Origin: Lutjanus erythropterus
Lineage: Eukaryota; Chordata; Actinopteri; Lutjaniformes; Lutjanidae
Assembly (NCBI GenBank): GCA_020091685.1
Contig: CM034597.1
Location: 32,888,801-32,952,800 of the forward strand
DNA length: 64,000 nucleotides
Direction: 5' to 3'
Shown here piece after piece: positions 1-12,301 of this stretch. Each line of letters opens with the position of its first letter. Positions within the stretch are counted from its first letter, which is position 1. The notes beneath the pieces are model-generated. The model had not been told where the DNA came from and did no database searches. It saw only the letters and a program-made list of their open reading frames with translations. A program made the translations under genes and the position numbers.

Positions 1-1454
1 AGAAGAGTACATTCTGTACAATAATTAGACCCCACAGGACCAATTCTGAGGTTACTGAGAGGGCTTCTTAATCTTCTCACGTAAAGTAAATCATAATGAA
101 AATGGTGAACACTGTTCAGAGCCTGCCTTTAAGAGTGATTTAAAACACATTACACTTTGTCTATCTGTCTGCTCTTTCTTTACATAGTTGAAAAGCAATA
201 GTGGAAGCACAGTTATTCAAGGGCTTTACTTAAGTACTTACTTTTCCACTACATATCTTTGTAAACTAAAGTAGTATTGGATACAACTTTATTTCCAGAG
301 TAAGATGCTGCATGAAAAACACATTTTTATTTTATAAAATGCGATAAATTGTGATGCATTAAGCCCTCTAATAAACAGTTGACAGTAATATAATATGCAA
401 TAATACAATGCTCTGAAAGCATATGGGTTTTCTATTCAGCAAAATGACACTTTGCAATCATGCTAGCAAGCTGCAACACTAGCATTAATTTGAAGATGTG
501 TTTCTGGGCATCTGGTGAAATCCTAAGGTATATACACTGTTCTTATATGTTTGGTTTGGTCTCTATCAACTCCTGAGGGAAATATCCATGGATGTATTGG
601 AGGAAGTAGAAACAAGACTCGAATGAAAATTGCTTGCCCAACGCATGTCAAAAAAGTATCTATCTTCTTTGCTTCTGCTGTGGCTTAGTGCCTTAAACAA
701 ATCCATGGAAATATCTGACTCTTAAGTAGTTAAATACACCACTATTCAGCAGATAGTCGCTGACGTTATCCAGGTGCTGTTTGGTGCTGAGCAGGTAGTG
801 TACATTAAGTTGTGCAGCTGAAAAAGGAACGCGAGTGACAAGAATGAACCTAAACTGGACAGTTGCACACCTTTAAAACAAAATAATGAGCTGAAAGACA
901 CCAAAACTAAAGCTGTGGAGATGAGGGGAACTGCAGAATCAATTAATAATGTCCGGGCCGCATGTCACAGACCTTGTTTTTCATTCTGGAGCTGCAGACA
1001 CGCTTCATAGGGATTCAGCATCTCACCTTTTTTTTCTCTGACCTCTGTGATCTGTACAGTGTCATATTGACCCGTCACTACAGGTTCATTGTCTATATCT
1101 GTAGAATATGTCACAGACATGAAAAAAATCGAGTGAAGGGCAGTTTTTTTCTGGTATGCACTCTCTCTTTTTCTCTTTTCACCATCTATCCCTCCCGCTC
1201 TGTCTCAGAACAAGGGATTACTGATTACAAGTCCTTTGTTCTCTTCGAAACTCTTCTGTAAACACAGGATAAAAAAGATAGAGCTAGCAGTAACTGCTGC
1301 AGAAGAAGTGCTGTCTGCATGGTCGCTATAAGCGTGTGAGCCACAGCAGTTCAGCGAGGCAGCCGTCACACACAGGTACCTGCAGCTGATGTGGCCCAGG
1401 CGTAATTCTCTGTGGGTTCATCACTGTGAGCGACACCTTTCACTTTACACTTTT
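1..1454. other. Intergenic, AT-rich, no gene seen
   Basis: Reading frames here are short and have no recognisable protein family or codon structure. The segment at 540-600 with its gaggg-aaatatcc motif resembles pieces near 33.1 kb and may be an old dispersed repeat. Nothing else can be supported. Confidence 0.6.
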
Positions 1455-2700
1455 GGTGCTTTCACACCTCACGTGTTTGGTTCAGTTGAGATGGACCCTG
1501 GTGTGTTTGCCATGTTGGTTTGGCTCATTTGAGCTGGGTTGAAACCACTGTCCAGAACAAACAACCAGACTGAGGGCACTTGAATGAGACATATTATTCA
1601 TAACATGTAGCTTAGAAATGGTTATTTCTTTGTGAGAAATGAACAGCAAATAACCCAAATATGGACATCAGAAGCAGCTAAGTGCTGAATAAACAGGACA
1701 CAGGACAAATCTTGCAAATGTGTGCAACTTTTTCACTGGTTTCATACATTTTTCACATCCTTTTCCAAACAATTATCACAGATCTCATAGAAAGATCCAA
1801 AAACTCTATTGGATTAACTGTGTTAAACAAAATGAATCATTTACTCACAGCTCATAGAAATTATTTGTATAATTATGAATCTCTAATGTACCTGTATAAA
1901 ACTCCTTTGCGCAACTCTTTAATTAGCAACCAGTGCTTATCCTGCAATAAAAGATGCCACCTCTGGGTTACTATTTACAACATCAAAGAGGCCAAAAGCT
2001 CATGAGGGGAGGAGCAGACAATGGCAGAGGGATCTGAGGAAGAGGAACTCACATGGCCCAAAACGAATAAGAATAATAATAAAAAAAATCTGATGCAGTA
2101 ATAAAAAAAATCTTTATTGCTGAGTATTTCTGGATGAATCTTTTTTTTTATTGGTTCTTTGGTGAAGAAAGAATGCAGTACAAGAGCCGTACACCAATAT
2201 ATGTCTGAATCAGTCTGTTCTAGGTGCTTAGACTTACTGTAGGTCTTATATATCTACAGCAGATCATGGGCATTGAAGGATCTGCAGACAAGGATGAAAT
2301 AAATGAAGAACACTTTATTAAAATGGCTCCTTTAAAAAATATCAATAGGACAACTCAATCAACTCAAAGCAAAAAGTGTAGGTGTGGAGTGCAGCAGAGT
2401 TTGTCATCTCTTGTAAAATCATCTTTAGAGAAAAGAATACAATTCATGCTGAGATATGCTTGCTATGCTATGTAGTGTTGTTTGATGGAGGTATTTGCTT
2501 TTGTTGCATGTTTTCATCTTTGTGAGCATTTTGCCCAGCAACCTTCAGTTAAGGCCTGTGTGTGAACTTTTTTGAAAATGTAAATTCTGAGTGGGCAAGT
2601 GTGTTCAAGCGAATGAGAAAAACTGTAAAGCAACAGTGAATCATTTTTTTCCTCTTGGTTTGGACCAAATGAGCCAAACTACAGATGTGAAAACACCCCT
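1455..2700. mobile_element. Non-autonomous DNA transposon with imperfect terminal inverted repeats
   Basis: The left end reads GGTGCTTTCACACC..GTTTGGTTCA. The right end, reverse-complemented, reads GGTGTTTTCACATC..GTTTGGCTCA. These are imperfect inverted ends of a type common in fish MITEs and hAT-like elements. The interior is AT-rich and the two small frames in it (1682-2005, 2224-2475) have no transposase motifs, so the copy is non-autonomous. I could not define a target-site duplication, so the outer edges are approximate. Confidence 0.5.
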
Positions 2701-2717
2701 AGTCATTTAATCCTACA

Positions 2718-3173
2718 AACCGGTTGATTCCATCAGGCACGGCATGTCTGCGCCATGGTTCTGATCCGCCCTCCGCACGACTTTAAGCCCCACCAGCAGC
2801 GTTTAAGAAGCATTTCAGCAGCGGAACATTTTGCCCGCCTGATTATTTGCTGATTAGGTCCTCTTTCCTTGCTCTTTGTGCTTCTATCATGGATAAGCAG
2901 GCTATGTGGTTAAATAGTTTCTTTTCTGTCTGTCTTTATGATCGTGAGTCTGCACGATGTCTCTTATATTGAAAATCAACCAGATTCTCCCTGACTTTTC
3001 AGTGTCTGACCTCCTGCCCGTTCGATGAGCTCTGTGCTCTTTGACGCAGCATCCGTCAAAAACAGACTCGGTGCGTATTTGAAGCAGAGTGGAGAGCCAC
3101 CTCTGGGACGCGCCGAGGCGCTGCTGGTGGAATCACAAGCATTGTGTAGAATGGCTGTGATCAGCTCCAGCTG
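2718..3173 (+). mobile_element. 456-bp dispersed element, uninterrupted copy
   Basis: This segment recurs in inverted orientation at 12302-14004. The ends carry similar inverted motifs: GATTCCATCAGGCACGGC on the left and CTGGTGGAATCAC on the right. It is GC-richer than its surroundings and has no coding capacity. It is best described as a MITE-like element of unknown family. Confidence 0.65.
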
Positions 3174-4640
3174 ACGTGGCGCAACTGCGCCTGGTGGAAT
3201 TTAGTTATAATATAAGAATATAAATTAGTGCTGCTTTATATATACACACATGCAGTATGTAAATACAATGTATAAAACCTTAATTGTTAGCCACAGTAAA
3301 CTCAGTAAATGGAATGTCTACAAACAAACTGGACCCTAACAAGATCCAATGAGTGTGAGTATCTGAGCAGAATATGTGTGAAATGTATTTAAGGGAGAAC
3401 CGCCCTTAAACCATATGTTTAAATTCCTGAGGCGGAGGAACCAGAGCACTGTACTGAACTGTGGCTCTGCATGAATGTGTTGAGAAATAGTGAGCATGTT
3501 TTATTCATACAGTAAAGCACAATTCTTCAATGTGATGCTAGAGAAAAAAAAAGTACATACTGTAGACAAAATAAGTTCATACCCTCAAGCCTAAATTGAT
3601 GTTTACCTCGGTGGCTGGCCATCACCCAAAAGCATCGCTCTCAAAGTGGAAACCAAATTACCGACCAAATTACCAACCCTATCTCGTATATGCGAGTATT
3701 TTTTTTCCCCCTGAATCTTTTACAAGAAATGTAGAAACGTTTCACTTAGATTATGCTCACTGGCAATGGGTTTTCTTTTTTCAATCGAGGAAGTGTGACA
3801 TTGCTACACTGCAGAGAGGCTGTCGGCAGGAGGTCAGAGTGAGTGGTCCAGGTTATAGAGCGCTGGATGTGACACAGGAGACCACAGTTTGTGTCCTGAC
3901 CTGCATTAAATATGTTGTTTCCCGTAGACTACTAAAACGCCTGGTTAAAGTTAGCTGAGGATCGTTACTTTGGCACATTGTCATACCTCTGATGCACCAA
4001 CACCATCACCACAGACAATTAAAAAAAATAAAACATAATGAAGATCGCTAAAAAATTTTGTTTAGACAATTAAAATTACTTTGTAAAGATTAGGTACATA
4101 TTGTCCTAAGGGTCAAAAGAAAACAATGGACTGTTGGTGGGACATACGTACATCCATATGTACTTCTGGCTTCTGGGGTCAGTTTTTTAATTAACCGCAT
4201 ACAAAGTCCATACAAAATTTCCAATTGGTGTAAACAGATCCCCACCAGGCAACAGATGAGTTAAGGTACAGTTTACGTCCATGTCTGTCCAGCTTCATCT
4301 AATGTATATAGTGAAGACTTTGTAGGAATTCTGTATGGAACTTAACACAATATGGACCTGTTATTTTCAAAGAATTTAATTTAAAATATCAGTGTTTTTT
4401 TTTTGACAAAATTGAAGTAATACCTATACATGTTTTTTTTGTGACCAGCATTTTTTATTTTCATTTTAGAACAGACAAGCCAATACAAACCAATGGTCAC
4501 CGAGTCATCAATAAGCAGTCAAAGACAAGGTAATCCCTATACTGTGAATAACCTCTAGTGAGATGCAGGCTGTCTTCACTTAGAGACAGTTTTTACAGAG
4601 GAGTGATTTAGAGTTTGAGGTGTTTTTGCAGAACATTTTC
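3174..4640. other. Intergenic, no gene seen
   Basis: The sequence is AT-rich. A 120-codon open frame at 3596-3958 shows no protein family and overlaps sequence that looks like a dispersed fish repeat (the part around 3840-3960). No other structure was recognised. Confidence 0.55.
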
Positions 4641-4975
4641 ATGTCACAGTGAAGTTGACCTTTGACCTTTTGGATATAAAATGGTACCACCTCATCATTT
4701 TATCATATTAGATGTTTGTTTGCATTTTTTTAAATCATAATTTCTGTAAGAAGTCTTGAGTTATGTTATAAATATGTGTTCAGTGACCTTGACCTTTCAC
4801 CTTTGACCACCAAAACGCAATCGGTTCATCCTTTTAGTCGAAAGCGGCTGTTTGTGCCGAGTTTGAAAAAAGATGCACTCAAGGTGTTTTTGAGATTTCA
4901 CGTTCACAAGAATGAGATGACCTGAAAACAGAATGTCTGTGGCCTTGGCTGTCACTGGCATGGAGCTGTGAAAAA
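4641..4975 (+). repeat. Dispersed repeat with TGACCTTTGACC motifs
   Basis: The segment contains repeated GTGACCTTGACCTTTCACC-type motifs, followed by GGTTCATC, TGTGCCGAGTTTGAA, CTCAAGGTGTTTTTGAGAT and CGTTCACAAGAATGAGATGA. This order is that of a very widespread fish dispersed repeat. This copy is diverged and non-coding. Confidence 0.65.
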
Positions 4976-7209
4976 AGACTTTAAAACTTCTGAATCGCAG
5001 AGGTCTTTCAGTATATAGTCATGAATGTGCACAAAAAAAAAAAACAGCTGATTGGTACAGTAGTGTGAGAGCTTAGCTACAGACAAGATGCAGGTCAGCT
5101 GATCATGCACGCACGCACTCACTCACGCATGCACACACGCACAGATGCACACATAGAAGCATTTGCATGATCCCTTGACAGGAATAATAATAATAATTAG
5201 TTATAAATGATTGTAATGTTAGCAGACAGGATTGAAATCACTCTTTCAGTGCATGATAATTATTCTTAGGCAGGAGCAGACAATGTCAGAGACTTGTTTT
5301 ATTCTTGAATTCTCCTTCCTCTTCCTTTCTATCCGTCTCTCTTTTTTTTTTTTATCACAGTCTTGTCTCTGTATAATGCTGCTGGCTGTAATGTGGACTG
5401 TCAATGAAAAATATAAAATTGTTGGAGGGCATTACTTCAAGTCATTAGTTAAAGGTGGGTGGACTGCGCAGTCTCATGAAATCATCTGTGCTGCTCTTCA
5501 AGTCATTCTCCTTGCCGGGGAATGGGTCACTGCAGCACAGCTGTGAATGATTGCCTCGCAAGACAACTGTTCTCTAATATGAATTAGTACAAATAGGCAA
5601 GAAAGGCAGCACTTGTACTGTAGCAGCGAGGAGTGTGAATAGCTGTGAAATAGGTCACTTAGAGGAAACAATATTATACTAAATTTTAATCCAGTACAAG
5701 TTAAAAAAAAATGTCTAAATGCCTATTACTTACTCTTGAGTTACAATGAAAATGATCTTTAACCTGTTTCATGGAAAGATTATTCATAACAAAATTATCA
5801 TCTGCACTACTGCAGTCCTAACAAACTAATGTACTCAAGAGTGTTTCTGGCCTCTGGGCCAATTCTTCTTCAAGCCAGTGTAAAGGAAAACATTTTTTCC
5901 TCTGAGCACAATATTTATGCCCTCTCCTCACCCTCCCTAACAGTTATGAACGTAGGTTCAGTGACTATTCCAATTCAAATCAGCCCAGCAGTTCACTTCA
6001 GCTCGCTTCAGTTCCAACAACCCCACACAGAAAAAAAAACCCAAAACACTATCCTGTCACCGTAATCGGGCTCTGGTGGCTCAAACATGTGTTTGACACC
6101 GGGTGTGTGTGGGAGTGACAAACCCTCAGCCTTTTAGCGCAGAGAAAAATGCTGTTTTTTAAGATTTTGAGTCTTCGCTTTATTTTTCTTTCCTTCAAGT
6201 TTAGCTGGGAGGTTGATAACATGTTTCTTATTTTTCTGTGTTGTGACAAACTCAAATTTATTGTTGCTTTACAAGATCTTTAAAGTATATGGATTATTTC
6301 AATTCCTCAAAACCATATTTCAGTATTTGACAAGGTTTGTGTGAACTGATACACAGCATAACAATAGCCTCACTGCAGTTCGTGAAATTGTCACAGCAAT
6401 TTAACATCTATTGGATTAAGGTACATGGGTATGACTTTTGTATTTTTCCAGGACAGGGAGGCACTACGTTCAAATTTATGCATTGCATGATCAAGTTTGC
6501 AATGCCTGGTTACACTTTCAGAATAAAGGTCTTCAATATGTTCAGGCACAAAATCTATTTGGTTAGGTTTAGGAAAAGATTGAGGCAGTAGTTATTTTAA
6601 CACAAACCACAAAGCGATCAACTTCTACTCTTGACTATAAAGCCCTGTGTTTGGCCCACCCATCAATGTTGGTTCTTTGAAGACCCTCTTGGTCTTTGTA
6701 TTACATTTGTCCTTAGTATTTCTGACTGTCACAAAATATTACCAATTTGGGTCTGTGTTCACAAATTTGTAGCTTGCATTTTTTAACTATTTCATGAACT
6801 GTGATATTATGTGAACTTTGCTGGTAAGGAATTTTTCTCAAAATTGAAACCATGCTTTCCAAAACTGGTGGTTTTGTCACAAGTAGTACATATAGTAGTA
6901 TATTCTCAAATTAGTATCCATGTCCAGTGCTCACTGCATGAGCATAAGTGCTCAGTGATATGATGAAGCATCTGTTTTATGTTCAGCCCCCTCCCTCTAG
7001 TGATTTGACGCACATCAGTGAATTAGTTGATTCCTTCCTTTTCATTCTTGCAACACTGTTAATGATGTTCAAGGACTAAATGAGTGCCTTTCAAACCTGA
7101 AGCCCATTTATTGCATTTTGTTAGACAAGTGTGTGTGTGATGCTCTGATTTCCTTTGATGTTTGAGCCATAAGTACGAAACCACACAAAAATAAAGAGAA
7201 ATACACATA
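4976..7209. other. Intergenic, no gene seen
   Basis: Apart from the simple repeat at 5107-5155 and a T-run near 5341, nothing was recognised. Open frames here (for example 5232-5546 and 5829-6065) are low-complexity or lack any family signature. Confidence 0.55.
5107..5155. repeat. Degenerate CA-rich (ACGC/CACA) simple repeat
   Basis: A run of ACGCACGCACTCACTC-type units followed by CACACACGCACAGATGCACAC. It is interrupted and only about 50 bp long. Confidence 0.8.
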
Positions 7210-7850
7210 CCTTGGCTTCCACCCGATATTCCAATTTTTACACTTATTCTGAACAAAATTATATTCCAAATAAGCTGTTTACATGGCTAATGAAAATGGA
7301 TATCCCTTTAATATTCCGGTTTACATGCTGTGCACACATCAATTATGCACGCTTATTTGCATCAAAATAGGATTGTTTTCAAAGTTTTTTACTGGCGGGG
7401 GCCTTGTTTGACTGTGCAAACAGAGCCTCCCTCATTCACTCATTTCACCACTGCCTTGAACAGGCAAGCGTTGTGATATTTGCATATTTCCAAAAACCTG
7501 TAGTCTTTCATGTTTCAATGTAAGGGTGTTTTCTTTTGTGCATGCGTCTCTACCCCAGCCTTGCAAACTGTTGGGCACTTGGGATTTTTACTGCAGTTTG
7601 TGGCACACAACCTCTTGCCTGTTTACAGTCAGCTCTGCGTTGTAAACAAACCAACAGAATTCTGAATGTGCTGTTTAGATGTCCAAAGAATTCTTCTAAA
7701 ACCTGAATAACACAAGTGTAGCCATTGGAATATGCTCCTTTCAAAATGAGACCTAATTCAGAATATCCAAACATAATATGCCATTCACATGACGGGACCC
7801 TAAATTCAGAACATTCCAAATTCTGAACAATAATGGAAAAATTAGCGTGC
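7210..7850. mobile_element. Possible MITE with decayed inverted ends
   Basis: The left part (ATTCTGAACAAAATTATATTCC, GTTTACATG) and the right part (CATTCACATGACGGGACCC, ATTCCAAATTCTGAACAAT) contain related inverted motifs around TTCTGAA and a central GC-richer body. This resembles a teleost dispersed element. The boundaries are approximate and the assignment is tentative. Confidence 0.35.
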
Positions 7851-10800
7851 ATGTTTTATGTACCCGTGTATTTGCAGCGTCATGATCAAAAGAACATGTT
7901 AGCCTTTTGTTGTCAATAACTGAATGGACTGTTTTTCTTTATTGTGACATAAATGTTCCATGCTGCATTAAAATCAAATCACAACACCGAAAACAAGTGA
8001 AAAGGTACACTGTGTTTCAGAGAGCAGCATAGACCTGCCAATAATAAATGCCAAATACTGTCATTATTTTTTATGAGGAAGTGCAAGAGTTATCGGTGCC
8101 AAAATGAAAAACATTCTGCCACCACCTACTTTAAAAGGAGGCATTGCTGCATTGAAATAACAGTCCTTTCATTTTTTTATTATTCATTTCATAGATAGGA
8201 CAGTGGATCTAATTATCAGTTTGGCTGTTCAGTTTATAACAGGCGAAGCAATCCAGGCTTGTTCAGTTCAAATAAAAGCCACAGTTTTATTACAAATTGT
8301 GTTTTATTTTCAGCCTGCAGGTCTACTAGTTATATGGCTTTGTACTCACCAAATTCATGGCTGAGATTTTGGAACATAGCGAAACTGTTACAAACAAACA
8401 AAACAATCAGACAATTGTACAGATTGTAATCGGTTTAGTCACATTAACTACCTTTTTTATTTCTCTGTGACTTATTGCACAGAAAGCTATGCAATAAGTA
8501 TGATGAGTTGTGCAACATTTAATCTGAAAGTCTACAAAGTTTCAATCATTTTAACGTTTCACCTTCATTTTCTCTTACAAATTAGACTGACTAATCTAAC
8601 CTTTCATTTAAAACGTGTCTGATAGTCTGACTGTTGTTGGCAAGGTTATAACATGACTAAATGAATTCACGAATGAATGAAGGACATCTCACTAACTACT
8701 TTACAGAGTGCACTTTTATCCTAAAAGAGAACTAATTGTCCAAACTACATAGATAAAGTCCATCACTCTCACAAAGATTGGGACATAAACTCAACAGTTT
8801 TTAAAGTGGCCTAAATGCGACCCTATCAAAAATGTGTTGTTTTTTTTAGTACAGGAATCTCCTGAAACAAAAGGTGCGAACATTGAGTTTAGGAGGAATA
8901 AACATTGTTAACAAAATGTTTTATTCTTTCTCTCTTCCTTTTATTTCATTTCTGATGTGACTTTACCATAATTGACAGGGCTAAATAGCTACAGATTAAT
9001 TTGTAGCCTACTCAAAACTAATAATCAGTTTAGGTTTGTAAATGTTTCAGTTGAATACGTCATATTCTCACAACATCCCCTCTTGAAGCTTTTTAGAAAT
9101 CAGTCAGTATGTTATTCTCTGAAGGTGATATGACAAGTCCAAGGGTGCTTCTCCATGCATCTTCCATAAGCTTCAGTAGAACTGGGATCAAAGTCTAGCA
9201 CCAATAAGAATATTGGCTTATGATGTAATGACCCTTCCTTCTTTTTTAGCTTCCCTAAACCGAGTCCTACATCAGACAAGAAGGCATGCATAATTCATTT
9301 GTTTCCATACGTGCAGCAATGGGAAACTGACTTTTGATATGTTAGAAGTGAGACATTTATGAGTCAAGAGTTTGCAATTTGTGTGAGGTTGTATGATTCC
9401 TGTGCTATTTTAACAGTCACACTTTTACAGTAATGGTTTGAATGATGGCAAACATTTATTTCACCAGACCGTGAACAACCATACAGTATATCTTATCAGA
9501 AATCTTCAGGACAAAATGCAGCTAGGAGCTGGTGGATTAAATACCTGCATGACTTAATGTTCTGTTGTCATATTCTTAAAATGTTTGTTCTCTGAGCAAC
9601 TTGTGAGGTGTTTTGTCCACGAGGCAATCAGCTTGAAGTTCACAGGTCTGATAACCATCAAATGAATGGCACCTGAACCCTATTAACTCTGTTCTGTATG
9701 CCGTCCTTGGTGTGTGTCAGTAGGTAGAGATACGCTGCTGATGAACCGCGGCACAACACTTGAAATCTTGAGGGTTGAATGTAAGAAGACTGTGACCCTG
9801 AAACAGTAGATGGGAGAAGTGTTTGTGCTGATTGGGTGGTCCTTGTCAGAGGTTCACACGATGGGCGATTGTATGAAATCATGAGTCCAGAGGGTCAATT
9901 AAACCATCAAATGCTGTTGACACTGCAAAACACCTGAAGAGGCAGGGCAGCAGTTTATACACAGGGTCAAAAAAAACACACAAGACATTAAAGGAGACAT
10001 ATTTAATACATTTACTGTACTAAATCAGAAAATGACCATGAATGTCATCAGAGATCAAGGAAAAATGCTTGAAAGACTGGCATCTCCGACAACAGTGCTA
10101 CAGGCCTCATGTCCTCCTTTGACATTTCCATGCTGGTGTAGAATGTGTTTTTTGGGAGAGAGGCACATTAACCCTTTTGTTAATTCACTTTACATGAAGC
10201 TAAAGTTATCACAGAATGCTCGCCAGATAATAAAAAAATCAATTATAATCTTTTAGAGGGAATAGATGTTTGTAAGTTTAGAAATGTGTGTCACTGAACT
10301 CCAACTCTCAAGTGTGTATTTTCGGAGCAGTGGCTTTCGTTTTTGGAACAATGGGCTTAACTTTACGTCGACAGACAAATGACATTTACAAACAGCTGAT
10401 CAGCTTGCAGCTTAGGACTCGTTGTCTTTGCCAAAATATAATGTTGCAGCCTGCAGTCAACTTGCTAACTCTACTGATTTTCTTCGGAGACTCCTGTTTT
10501 TTATTGCCTCCCAGGTGATAATTCTCCCATATTTCTCCATATTTCCTTGCACTGTACAGTATATATATAAGCCCCATGACTCCAAAAACCTACTGTATCC
10601 ACCTGGACAACAATGCTGCTACACCAAATGTCATTTTGCAACATCAAAGAGAACCGCTTGTGCCTGCTGGATCCAATTCTCCATAGTCGTGTCTTGTCCT
10701 CTTCAGTTAGTGAGAAACCGTGAGAGAAATGTAGAGTACTCAGAGAAAGAAACACTTAACCCCAAGAAAAAAACATTTGTAAAATATTAGTTTTCTGTGG

Positions 10801-11324
10801 TATTGTAATCAAATTTGAAATTGGACAAGGTACGATGAAATGGTGTGGTCCCATTGTGTTTTCCAGCTAATAAGTGTCAGTTATAGGTCATCTGCAGGAA
10901 TCTGTTTGCCAAAAAATGTGCACTTATTATTTTATTTTCATTCTTTAAAAGTCTCCAGAAAGCAGAAAACCATGTCGATGAAACCACTGGTGGAGGATCC
11001 CTACGGCCCATGCACTGGTTTTGAAATCCTCCCTGTTTTTCAGGCAACAGCCTGAGCTTCAAGTCTAGCGAGGAGAGGCCGAGGAAAAAAACTCGCCTCA
11101 GGCATAGATCGTATAGTAAACATGGATTCAACCTATATTAACATACTGTCAGTGGCTCCAACTTGTTGTTTGATATTTGTTGCTAAAACAACAGAAAATA
11201 TGGCATGAAATGAAAAGAAAAACAAACAAGTCAAAAAAATGAAATAACAAAAAAAGTGTCCGTCTCAAGTTTGATTTATGACAGTGACAACCAGGTGTTT
11301 TAGCTTTGATTTTAAAGTAATTTG
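7851..11324. other. Intergenic, no gene seen
   Basis: AT-rich sequence with many small frames on both strands (several overlapping at 10386-11131). None shows a conserved domain, splice context or family motif. Confidence 0.55.
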
Positions 11325-11552
11325 TTAGTGTGGAACACTTATTGGCATCTAACAGTCAGATTGTAGATTGCAACCAACTGAATACTGCTCTCCTCACCTT
11401 CCCCTTCCAAATGTGTGGAAAGTGGCTGTGACAACATGGCAGCCTCTGTGGAAGAGGACCTGCACTAGTGAAAACATACTTATGAATATCAAGTTGCATT
11501 CCTGCCATATTCTGCCAATAGATCCCCTTAAATCGTACACACTGGACCTTTA
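11325..11552 (+). repeat. Dispersed fish-type repeat ending TACACACTGGACCTTTAA
   Basis: The order of motifs (CATCTAACAGTCAGATTG, ATTGCAACCAACTGAATACT, ATGGCAGCCTCTGTGGAAGA, CTGCCAATAGATCCCC, TACACACTGGACCTTTAA) is that of a dispersed non-coding repeat I recognise from many teleost genomes. The open frames over it (11356-11661 and 11368-11553) are therefore not genes. Confidence 0.6.
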
Positions 11553-12301
11553 AGAGGCTGTAATCTATTTTCCAACATACCCAAAGCCACTGCAGGGATG
11601 TTAGAACTTGTGATGTGCTCAACCTTCTCAGGGGGAGGTCAGATGACACAGCGTCAGCCAAAAATGTCCAAATAACCGTGGGATGTTCAGAGCCAACAAT
11701 TTGTACTTTTATCCTGTCTAAATGTTGTTTTGAAAGACAGTCAGTTTGGCAACAACTATTGCATGCTCCATGATGCTTTGGAAGCCAGGATTGTTGATAT
11801 TTCTCATTCAGTAAGTGTTTCTAGCCCCTCTTCCCTGATCTCCTTTTCATGTCATGCATATCATGACATTCGATGCAAAAAAAATTGTATACAAAATTAT
11901 AGTTGGGGGGGAAAAAAAAAAATCAACAAATCACCTATGGTTGTAGTACGGGTAACTTTCAGCAAACTAAAACACCCGATGAAGGTATAGGACAGGACAT
12001 GTATGCTGTTGTGCTATTGCACATAAGTCTGATGGCTGTTCGCAAATGACAGTGTCTGGCTTAGTGGGCTCTTATGCACAAGCATGTAGGAGAAACTACA
12101 ATGGCCACAATACTCACTAAAAATGCAAAACCATACAAACAGTCCTTGCAATACTGCAATTGTGATGTATCATTTATGCAGGTCATGACTTTGTGACCAA
12201 ATTTGAGAAAAATGAACTTTGTGTGCATAAAAGAAGAAGTATGTGATTTTAACCACAATTTTGACCAGACACAGATGCACTGTATTCTGGCTGTGCTATG
12301 G
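11553..12301. other. Intergenic, no gene seen
   Basis: Contains an A-rich tract near 11910-11925. No gene or clear repeat was recognised. Confidence 0.55.

Noticed and set aside
3596..3958. 120-codon plus-strand frame
   Set aside because: No family signature; the 3' part overlaps sequence resembling a dispersed fish repeat.
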